A stretch of 64,000 bases of DNA from [Clostridium] fimetarium (lineage in GTDB: Bacteria; Bacillota; Clostridia; Lachnospirales; Lachnospiraceae). Below the pieces are notes generated by a model. That model searched no databases, was not told the DNA's origin, and saw only the letters and a list, made by a program, of their open reading frames with translations. A program made the translations under genes and the position numbers. The stretch's first letter is position 1. Each line of letters opens with the position of its first letter. This document shows positions 1-6,119 of this stretch, in pieces. The stretch lies in the NCBI RefSeq assembly GCF_900111235.1, contig NZ_FOJI01000008.1:1-64000 (forward strand), read 5' to 3'.

Positions 1-71
1 GCTGTAACAAACTCCATCCGGTGTTCTACAAATTCATCAATATCATCACGGCACGCTTGTTTATATTCCAC
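1..71 (-). CDS. GNAT-family N-acetyltransferase, N-terminal fragment (cut by window edge)
   Basis: Only the first 23 codons lie in the window. The start is a GTG at 71, preceded at 7 bases by a GAGGAG ribosome binding site. The visible peptide begins VEYKQACRDDIDEFVEHRME, which resembles the first beta strand and helix of GNAT acetyltransferases (a short strand, then a D-I-D-x-x-V-x-x-R-x-E-F helix). The acyl-CoA binding loop is outside the window, so substrate and activity cannot be judged. Family assignment is inference from this short N-terminus. Confidence 0.55.
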   Translation of the reverse strand, partial: MEYKQACRDDIDEFVEHRMEFVT

Positions 72-203
72 AATATGTCTCCTCACCTATAAAATCAATA
101 ATATTTTATATTGTCTTGATTGTGAATACATAATAAATATAATGGGTAGTTCGTTGTTGGAAGAAACTGAGAATCAGATTACCTTTACAAATTATAATTT
201 CTG

Positions 204-223
204 GACTTAGCTTATGCTAAGTC
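204..223. repeat. 8-bp perfect inverted repeat
   Basis: GACTTAGC and GCTAAGTC flank a TTAT loop. Outside them ACAAATTA and TAATTTGT form a second pair separated by a 9-base bulge. It lies about 115 bases past the end of the TIR gene. No clear U-tract follows on either strand, so it is not a convincing terminator. The rest of 72-336 shows nothing recognisable. Confidence 0.5.
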
Positions 224-336
224 TAATTTGTGACAACCGTATTTTTGTCTGCTATCAAAAAATAATTGGATAAGGCTTTTATAATATGGAATAAAGACAC
301 CCTCATCGTCCATAGAATTTGATTTTTTTATATTAT

Positions 337-1026
337 TTATGAAGTAACCAATTCCGCTAATTTAGCCGCAACATCTTCCATTGATTCCTCAATAGTACTT
401 AAACCACTTCGCGAGCCAAGTAACGGACTAACTTCTCGTAAAGCCTCAAAAGTCGTATTATGTAAAATAGGGACAAGTAAATCACGAGCTAGCAAAGCTG
501 AAAGTTCTTTATCTGCTATTCCTTCACCCTTAACACGTTTAAGAAATGAGGGTGTAACCAATACAATACCGACACGAGATTTTACCAACCCTTTATCAAT
601 TTCACGAAGTAATGATGAACCTAAAAAAACATCCTTTTCACTAAACCAAGCAGTTACACCTTTTGATTCAAGTATATCGTGTAATTCTTTAGCAGCACCA
701 TTACGGTCTTCCCAAGCGTGACAAAGAAAAACATCTCGTAAATCTGGTAATTCCGGACGCTTCTCAATATTTTCACGCACAGGATTAAGTGTTCGAATTT
801 CCGCAGGAGTATATAAAATAGTAGAACCAACCGAAGACCAACGTGCTTTCTTCCTAATTTGTCCGCCACCACTACTACGACTTGTAGAACTGTTTGATAA
901 TGAAGAATACTGTGAAGAATATGCGGGATAAGTGTTGTAACCTCGATAACTACCTCCACACGCTGGGCAGTTTGCCCTTCCACTTGCTGTGTGATGACCA
1001 TGAATTGGTGCTGTGCATCTTGCCAT
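337..1026 (-). CDS. Zinc-ribbon / TIR-domain protein, probable NAD-consuming defence effector
   Basis: The 229-residue protein has three parts. The N-terminus carries a small zinc-ribbon-like motif (Cys4, His9/His11/His12, then CPAC at 20-23). A Ser/Tyr/Gly-rich linker covers about 25-60. A TIR domain runs from about 97 to the end, opening with DVFLCHAWEDR, followed by the WFSEKD and GSSLLREIDKGL box and the IVLVTP strand. The Glu in the DKELSAL segment is in the place of the catalytic glutamate of NADase TIR domains. Bacterial TIR proteins usually cleave NAD or make signalling nucleotides during phage defence; that role here is inference. An AGGAGG site precedes the ATG. A 37-codon ORF and the octapeptide-repeat gene lie upstream on the same strand. 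No ThsA-like partner is visible. Confidence 0.85.
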   Translation of the reverse strand: MARCTAPIHGHHTASGRANCPACGGSYRGYNTYPAYSSQYSSLSNSSTSRSSGGGQIRKKARWSSVGSTILYTPAEIRTLNPVRENIEKRPELPDLRDVFLCHAWEDRNGAAKELHDILESKGVTAWFSEKDVFLGSSLLREIDKGLVKSRVGIVLVTPSFLKRVKGEGIADKELSALLARDLLVPILHNTTFEALREVSPLLGSRSGLSTIEESMEDVAAKLAELVTS

Positions 1027-1112
1027 AATTTTAGTCCTCCTATTTTTTTTAAAATTTATTCGTCTGTGTGTTATAAAATTTCAATTTCTAGTTTCGTTTC
1101 TCATTATATTGC

Positions 1113-1226
1113 TTATGCAATCATAATTATATGTCCTTTTTCCGGCTCTGCATCTTTCGAAAATTGCGCACCAGCAGTGATCCATGCGAATAGTGGCAAG
1201 AAGGTTTTTGAGTTGTGTTTAAACAT
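1113..1226 (-). CDS. Putative 37-residue small protein upstream of the TIR gene
   Basis: An ATG at 1226 is preceded by AGAGGG at 9 bases and opens a 37-codon frame, MFKHNSKTFLPLFAWITAGA continuing to ...KGHIIMIA. It sits between the octapeptide-repeat gene and the TIR gene on the same strand. It has a short hydrophobic stretch at residues 9-18 but no recognisable family. It may be a real small protein, a leader peptide, or chance. Conservation of this frame beside TIR homologues would decide. Confidence 0.3.
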   Translation of the reverse strand: MFKHNSKTFLPLFAWITAGAQFSKDAEPEKGHIIMIA

Positions 1227-1417
1227 AAGTAAACGCCCTCTTGTCGCTGTTCATTGGGTGAAGCCCGTTGAACTTTATCGCTTACTTGTTTGAATAATTC
1301 ATTCCTTTCTCATACCTTTTCTAGCCTTACCATACCAGTATAGTAGTCGGGTGACAACCATTCCTACTCAGAGAGTTTTCATCGGTGCATCACTTAATTA
1401 GTATTCAAATGGAAAGT
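1227..1417 (-). other. Gene-free stretch with several short complementary segments
   Basis: No convincing ORF is present. Read on the minus strand it holds AGTAG...CTACT enclosing a GGTT...ACC pair, a GGGCTTCACCC mini-hairpin, and GC content that looks higher than that of neighbouring spacers. It could be a leader or noncoding RNA belonging to the TIR/octapeptide unit, or the stub of a mobile element. I cannot assign it to a known RNA class. Confidence 0.25.
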
Positions 1418-1888
1418 TTAAATTTTAGGTAACAATGGTAGGTTTGCTTTTTCATACTGTTCTACAATGAAATCTGCATAACTAGAATATCCATGCTCGT
1501 ATAAATATTTCATAAATATTCTCCACGGTGGAATATTACTTATGTAAATATTTACATTTGAAGTAGACAATCCACCACCTTGTGATGTTGATAGCCCACC
1601 ATATTGTGCCGTAGATAATCCACCATATTGTGCCGTTGACAATCCCCCGTATTGAGCCGTTGACAATCCCCCATATTGCGAAGTAGAGAGTCCTCCGTAC
1701 TGTGATGTAGACATACCACCATACTGTGATGTAGAGAGTCCTCCGTATTGAGACGTTGATATACCGCCATACTGTGATGTTGATAGTCCACCATATTGTG
1801 ATGTTGATAATCCACAATATTGCGAAGTAGATTGATTACGAGGCCATTTACACATCTTAACCCCAGATTGTTCATATAATTTAATCAT
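1418..1888 (-). CDS. Tandem octapeptide-repeat protein of unknown function
   Basis: The ATG at 1888 is chosen because AGGAGG sits 6 bases upstream; a longer frame to 1927 has no such site. The 156-residue protein has a short head (residues 1-19). Eleven consecutive octapeptides follow (residues 20-107) with consensus S-T-[SA]-Q-Y-G-G-[LIM]. A 49-residue tail contains NIPPWRIFMKYLYEHGY followed by an amphipathic helix. Nothing suggests a signal peptide or membrane segment. The glycine and hydrophobic periodicity would suit a regular beta-solenoid or prism, which is inference. The gene lies in a defence island upstream of a TIR gene on the same strand. I do not recognise a named family. Confidence 0.75.
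   Translation of the reverse strand: MIKLYEQSGVKMCKWPRNQSTSQYCGLSTSQYGGLSTSQYGGISTSQYGGLSTSQYGGMSTSQYGGLSTSQYGGLSTAQYGGLSTAQYGGLSTAQYGGLSTSQGGGLSTSNVNIYISNIPPWRIFMKYLYEHGYSSYADFIVEQYEKANLPLLPKI
1568..1831 (-). repeat. 24-bp tandem repeats, 11 copies, inside the octapeptide gene
   Basis: Eleven 24-bp units encode S-T-[SA]-Q-Y-G-G-[LIM]. Units differ mainly at synonymous third positions and at the Ser/Ala and Leu/Ile/Met positions. Such arrays can gain or lose units by slippage without breaking frame. Confidence 0.9.
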
Positions 1889-2108
1889 GTTCATCCTCCT
1901 TTCATTCAAGCAATATTGCTCTACCATTTTTATTTGTCAGGTCATATTAACGTAGCACCTAATCATCCGTAAACTTTATAAGCTTCCCATTATTGCGATT
2001 ATAAGTAACTCAATTCCATTTAAAATCTCAATATACTAATAACATAATGTATCAATTCATCTACAGTATTACAATTGCATTTAAATAAAATGTTAATAAA
2101 AAAACAGC

Positions 2109-2142
2109 AAAAAAAAACAGATTTCCTTTTGGGGAAAACTGT
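2109..2142 (-). terminator. Intrinsic terminator after the HNH gene
   Basis: Read on the minus strand, ACAGTTTTCC and GGAAATCTGT pair around a CCAAAA loop and are followed by nine T residues. It separates the HNH gene from the octapeptide gene. The remainder of 1889-2352 is AT-rich and shows no gene. Confidence 0.75.
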
Positions 2143-2352
2143 ATTCTATCAAACTATTTTAATTATAAAATCCCCTAATAAAAACAAATAGCACTATATT
2201 CCCCAATATTTTGCACTAAATTCATTTTATTACAAATGTAATTTTATTACAAGGTAATAATAGTAAAAGCGACTTTATTCCTTATAATTAATAGCCTTCT
2301 TGACTCCCCTTGATTTGAACTTCACCGAAACACCACATTCTTTTCATTCCGT

Positions 2353-2781
2353 TTAATTTATCATCTTCCAATCTCTAAATCCCATTTTTTCAGCCGCCTG
2401 ATATACCGGCAACATAATATTACATAAAGTATTGCAAAACTCCATTTTCTCCAGATTCGGTTGGTACAATTGTCTTCTGACTTCCGATTCATTTAGATTA
2501 TTATTCGCACATTTCTCAAATGCGTCATGAACAGAATCATATTTCCAAACCATTTCATATGCGAAGTATTCTATTTTACATAATGATTTAAAATAAATAT
2601 CCCACGTTGGTAAGTTATTGCTTTTGGCATTATTAATACTTCTTGTTGTTGGATTAAGATTCCACAGTTCATCATGTGTTACATAGGACCAAGGAATGAA
2701 GTGATCAATTGAAATGGTATCTTTATCAGTCAAGCGATTTCCTCCATATATTTCTGTGACCGGATGAATCATAATAATCAC
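2353..2781 (-). CDS. HNH endonuclease domain protein
   Basis: The 142-residue protein starts at GTG 2781, and its start overlaps the stop of the upstream fragment as GTGA, suggesting translational coupling. An ATG three codons in (MIHPVT) is an alternative. The HNH core is IDHFIPWSY, then the W-N-L-x-P segment and N-N-A-K-S-N-N-L-P, as in His-Asn-His nucleases where the first His activates water and the last part helps bind metal. The canonical zinc-binding CxxC knuckles are absent. HNH proteins in defence islands usually cut DNA with an ATPase or recognition partner. Here the coupled partner survives only as a 54-codon tail, so the system may be inactive. Confidence 0.75.
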   Translation of the reverse strand: MIIMIHPVTEIYGGNRLTDKDTISIDHFIPWSYVTHDELWNLNPTTRSINNAKSNNLPTWDIYFKSLCKIEYFAYEMVWKYDSVHDAFEKCANNNLNESEVRRQLYQPNLEKMEFCNTLCNIMLPVYQAAEKMGFRDWKMIN

Positions 2782-2942
2782 TTAGGATTTATAACCTCTC
2801 GTTGATATTCTCTCAAAAATATTTCAATTCCTTTTTCTAATAATGGAATTATTTTTCCAACCTTAATCTCTGAACTCAAATAGTCAAATAGTTCATCTTT
2901 CTTAAAAACAATCTTTTCATCTATTGAATCGGTTACAATTAA
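2778..2942 (-). pseudogene. C-terminal remnant of the gene formerly coupled to the HNH nuclease
   Basis: An open frame with no start ends at TGA 2778, in GTGA overlap with the HNH start. Its visible tail includes KIVFKKDELFDYLSSEIK and ends with EYQREVINPK. The upstream part is lost where IS3-like sequence begins at about 2941, and a TAG sits immediately beyond the junction. The composition suggests a normal helical protein tail. The family is not recognisable. Confidence 0.55.
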
Positions 2943-3100
2943 CTAGACAGATTTTTAAGGGCATATATTCTTAATTCATATAATGAAAGGAAGTCAAAAT
3001 TATGTCCGAGAAAAAACAACCTATACCACGTCGTACTTTTAATGACGAATTCAAGAATTAATTAGTTCGGCTATATCGCTGTGGCAAACGTAAATGTTTT
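2941..3100 (+). pseudogene. IS3-family transposase orfA stub with its left flank
   Basis: After a GAAAGGAAG site, an ATG at 3002 reads MSEKKQPIPRRTFNDEFKN, then TAA, then LVRLYRCGKRKC in the same frame. This matches the N-terminus of IS3-family OrfA helix-turn-helix proteins, with a nonsense codon at position 20. Homology stops after about 33 codons. The 60 bases before the ATG, beginning near ACTAGACAG, are the likely left flank of the element. No right end or orfB is visible, so this is a dead fragment. It marks where the HNH partner gene was cut. Confidence 0.7.
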
Positions 3101-3132
3101 AAACTTTGTATTCTTAATATGCATGTAATACA

Positions 3133-3147
3133 AAAGGCAACACCTTT
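3133..3147 (-). terminator. Weak hairpin after the DAC-like gene
   Basis: On the minus strand AAAGG and CCTTT pair around TGTTG, and a T-rich stretch follows. It sits 13 bases past the stop of the DAC-like gene. The stem is only 5 bp, so the call is tentative. Confidence 0.3.
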
Positions 3148-3159
3148 AATTATAGACCT

Positions 3160-4395
3160 TTAATAAAATCTAAACTCAAGAATAAGTTCTTCTTTAGTTT
3201 TTTTATTTGTAACTTTCTTATATAAAGTAATATCTCCATCACTGCTTATCTTTATAGGTGACATATTCCCATAACTAACTGCAGATCTTGCCGCTGTTGA
3301 CCTAGCTCCACTTACTTCCTTTATCCCCTTAGCTGTTTCAATTATTGCTCCAAACGCTTTTACATCCCCATTATTTGAATCTATTATTAATGCTCCATCT
3401 ATAGATGCTAATTCAAGAAAAATATTTCTATTCTTTATTTTTCCTGTATTGATTAATGACACCTGTTGTATAGATTTCACTAGTTCTTTTCTAATACCTT
3501 TAGATGTAACATGTGTTAAAATGCTCTCTTCGTTTACAACATGCTTTTCAAAATCATTGTCTAATGCAACAATAATTAAAGCACCATGCCTTCTGTAACT
3601 TAGATCCCAACATATATCAAATAGATTGCACTTTATTCCATATACAGTATTATTTAATACATCTTTATATAAATTCTTTACGATTGAATCATCGTAAACA
3701 ACAATATTTCCTTTTCGTATTGAAATAACCATCCCAGTCTGTTTGTATACTATTATATCACCGGAATGTGTTAATGATATTGCAACCTTATCAGTTCCCA
3801 CTTCATTCGCAAACGGTTGTAAAAAATTAGGTACTGATGAATATGTAGCTTTATCAGTTACTGTCTCCCACATAATAGTTTTATAATCTATTATTCTTAA
3901 TTCTTTATCCGCCACAAAATAAACATAATTAGATCCCGCCATTACATCTATTAACTTTGCTTCACTTTGCTCAGATAAATTCACCGTTCCTTTTGCTTTC
4001 GTATCAATTATAATATTTTTAACTATAGGAAGATTTTCATATGTTCTTCTTTGTAATTTCTCCATATTATCTAATATCTTATACCACTCTAGTTGAGTTA
4101 GGGAGGTTTCAATTTCTAACCATTTTGTTGCAATAGCCTTCTCTACATAATTTTCCTCCATTTCGGAACTATACAAATTCAAACCACAAAATGAACTTGA
4201 CATATCCTCAATATAGCGAAATATATTCCCTATATTTCCTCCTCTTCCGCCTGTATTATATGTAATATATAAAAAATCACATCCATTTAAATTAAGTTTA
4301 AATAATCTTCCCCAGTCAATATCCGCTGCATTATTATTTAAAAGTAATTGTGGAATTACATTCTCAACAATTTTTGCCAATTCATATTCTTTCAT
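3160..4395 (-). CDS. DisA_N/DAC-like nucleotide cyclase domain protein with altered RHR motif
   Basis: The 411-residue protein has an unassigned N-terminal part and a C-terminal domain (about 255-395) laid out like diadenylate cyclases. A HGALIIVAL strand is at 270-278, the DGA motif at 333-335 (SIDGALIID), then GDVKAFGAII. GARSTAAR (363-370) stands where DisA and CdaA have G-[TA]-R-H-R, and an SSDGDITLY strand follows. The DGA motif is kept, but the His-Arg that contact ATP phosphates are replaced by Ser-Thr. The product may be a different nucleotide, or the domain may only bind nucleotides; both are inference. It lacks the DisA DNA-binding region and the membrane helices of CdaA. It lies 259 bp downstream of the HEPN gene on the same strand, which suggests a nucleotide-signalled defence role. 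Confidence 0.7.
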   Translation of the reverse strand: MKEYELAKIVENVIPQLLLNNNAADIDWGRLFKLNLNGCDFLYITYNTGGRGGNIGNIFRYIEDMSSSFCGLNLYSSEMEENYVEKAIATKWLEIETSLTQLEWYKILDNMEKLQRRTYENLPIVKNIIIDTKAKGTVNLSEQSEAKLIDVMAGSNYVYFVADKELRIIDYKTIMWETVTDKATYSSVPNFLQPFANEVGTDKVAISLTHSGDIIVYKQTGMVISIRKGNIVVYDDSIVKNLYKDVLNNTVYGIKCNLFDICWDLSYRRHGALIIVALDNDFEKHVVNEESILTHVTSKGIRKELVKSIQQVSLINTGKIKNRNIFLELASIDGALIIDSNNGDVKAFGAIIETAKGIKEVSGARSTAARSAVSYGNMSPIKISSDGDITLYKKVTNKKTKEELILEFRFY

Positions 4396-4654
4396 CCTAT
4401 ATCTCTCCTTTATTTGTAATAAACTCTTCTATTTAGATTACTATTTTCCTAAAGTATTTTACTTCCCATCGGTATAGAAGTAATTATGTTATCCTCAATC
4501 TCTTCGAAAATTAATTAAAATGGGAAATTTGATTAAAGGAGTACCTGTAAGAACTAGTGTTAGCGAAGGGCAATGGGAAATAGCTCTCGTTAAGGTAGCC
4601 GATGAAGGAAGAATTGTTGGCTTTACATTTCTTGCTTATTTTCTTCTTCATCTT

Positions 4655-5899
4655 CTATTTATTTTTTTTATATCTTGCAATAAGATGATGGTTGAAACTG
4701 GATTGTTTCTCTAACTTTTCTACTTCTGTAAGTTTCTTAATCTCTTGGTTAATAGGACTTAATTCCGTTGAGAGCTTCCCTGCTTCTTTAAATTTCTTAA
4801 TCTCCTTGTTAATAGGACTTAACTCCGTTGAGAGCTTCCCTGCTTCTTTAAGTTTCTTAATCTCCTTGTTAATAGGACTTAACTCCGTTGAGAGCTTCCC
4901 TACTTCTATAAGTTTCTTAATCTCCTTGTTAATAGGGCTTAACTCCGTTGAGAGCTTCCCTGCTTCTATAAGTTTCTTAATCTCCTGGCTATAGGAACTG
5001 AACTCCATCGCGATCTTTCCAGCTTCTGAAATTGCATTAATCTGTTGACTAATGGAACTAAACTCCATTGAGCGCTTAACTGCCTCTACATTCTCTATCA
5101 TTTGAAAATTATCAAGAATATTATCAGAAATTTTCTTTGACTTTTCAGCATCAATTGCTTCTTTCAGTGTCTCGCTAAAATCATTATTACTATGATTAAA
5201 TAGTGTTACCATTTTGTTATTAAGTATATCGCTAATTGCTCCATTGAGTTCTTGATTCGCAGCCAAGTATATTTTTTTTATTTGTTTATAGACATCTGCA
5301 GTAATGTTATGGGCATGCATAATGTTATTACGATAATTTTTCATAGTAACAAAATTTTTCCGCAAGATTGGTGCTATACCGATGCCTAACAATTTATCCC
5401 ATAAGGCTTTTTCTTCAAAACTAAACAAATCATCTATCAGTTCACTTTTGGTGAATTTCCATGATTTTGCATTTATCTTTGTTTTAGCCATTTTTATAAA
5501 ATCATCATCTGTAAATATAAGTTCAAATAATGTTCCAAATTCCATTTTCTCAAGATCACAAATCACTGCTGTATCTGTAGCACTACCTGACAGTTTGCTT
5601 GCAATGTAAAGTATTTTACGTAATTTCCGCTCAAATTCATTTATTAAAGGATACAGTATTTTATTAAAATAGAAAGCACACTCATTCGTTAGCGTAATAC
5701 AATTAAAACGCTCTGTAATATCATCATTTATTTTAGACAAATCTAAGGTACTCTGTTCATTTTCTCCAACCATTATAAATTCTGCAATCCAAAAACTAGA
5801 ATCTTTTATATTTTTAATTGATATATTTAATTTCCCCTCTTTATACCTCAAAATGTCTTCTTTTAATTCTTCGTCTGAAAACAAGTATTCTAAAATCAT
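4655..5899 (-). CDS. HEPN-domain protein with C-terminal 20-residue tandem repeats
   Basis: The 414-residue protein has a helical core at about 75-230 with YPLINEFERKLRKIL, typical of the first helix of Swt1/Apea-like HEPN domains. The HEPN motif RNNIMH (Arg190-x4-His195) follows. HEPN proteins of this kind are usually metal-independent RNases acting as toxins or abortive-infection effectors. Residues 273-392 are six 20-residue units, the last four nearly identical (GKLSTELSPINKEIKKL), predicted as coiled coil. A lysine-rich tail ends the protein. There is no signal peptide. The gene lies between the fused AAA/DUF4435 gene and the DAC-like gene on the same strand. RNase activity is inference from the motif. 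Confidence 0.7.
   Translation of the reverse strand: MILEYLFSDEELKEDILRYKEGKLNISIKNIKDSSFWIAEFIMVGENEQSTLDLSKINDDITERFNCITLTNECAFYFNKILYPLINEFERKLRKILYIASKLSGSATDTAVICDLEKMEFGTLFELIFTDDDFIKMAKTKINAKSWKFTKSELIDDLFSFEEKALWDKLLGIGIAPILRKNFVTMKNYRNNIMHAHNITADVYKQIKKIYLAANQELNGAISDILNNKMVTLFNHSNNDFSETLKEAIDAEKSKKISDNILDNFQMIENVEAVKRSMEFSSISQQINAISEAGKIAMEFSSYSQEIKKLIEAGKLSTELSPINKEIKKLIEVGKLSTELSPINKEIKKLKEAGKLSTELSPINKEIKKFKEAGKLSTELSPINQEIKKLTEVEKLEKQSSFNHHLIARYKKNK
4724..5083 (-). repeat. 60-bp tandem repeats, 6 copies, inside the HEPN gene
   Basis: Six in-frame 60-bp units encode 20-residue helical repeats. The four nearest the 3' end are almost identical in DNA, which implies recent duplication or gene conversion. 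The two nearest the HEPN core have diverged (MEFSS instead of TELSP). Confidence 0.9.
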
Positions 5900-6119
5900 T
5901 TAGATTTTTCCTCCTCGCTACTACCTCATTACTTTTATAATGGTAAATAATTAGCCAATCATTCCGTTTATAGTATATTAATTAATTAGTTGTACATACA
6001 ATATTAGAGTTGAACAAATAGTAAACTAAACTTCCTACTATTGTTAAGGCAGTTTAGAGTTATTCTGATCTATCCCAAATAAACATAACGGGAAATGTTG
6101 CATTTTTATTTTCCAAAAA

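Noticed and set aside
204-223. Terminator of the TIR gene
   Set aside because: The stem is good, but no T-run follows on the minus strand and it lies over 100 bases past the stop.
1536-1875. Two other repetitive frames across the octapeptide array
   Set aside because: They are alternate-frame readings of the same 24-bp repeats. Only the S-T-S-Q-Y-G-G frame has an AGGAGG-preceded start and a non-repetitive tail.
4520-4714. 64-codon plus-strand frame beginning MGNLIKGVPVRTS
   Set aside because: The first 37 codons look like protein, but there is no ribosome binding site, and the second half is the antisense of the HEPN gene's 3' end. At most it is a gene fragment of unknown origin, so it is not listed.
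4692-4994. Repetitive plus-strand frame opposite the HEPN repeats
   Set aside because: It is a shadow of the 60-bp repeats; the minus-strand frame has the HEPN domain and a normal start.
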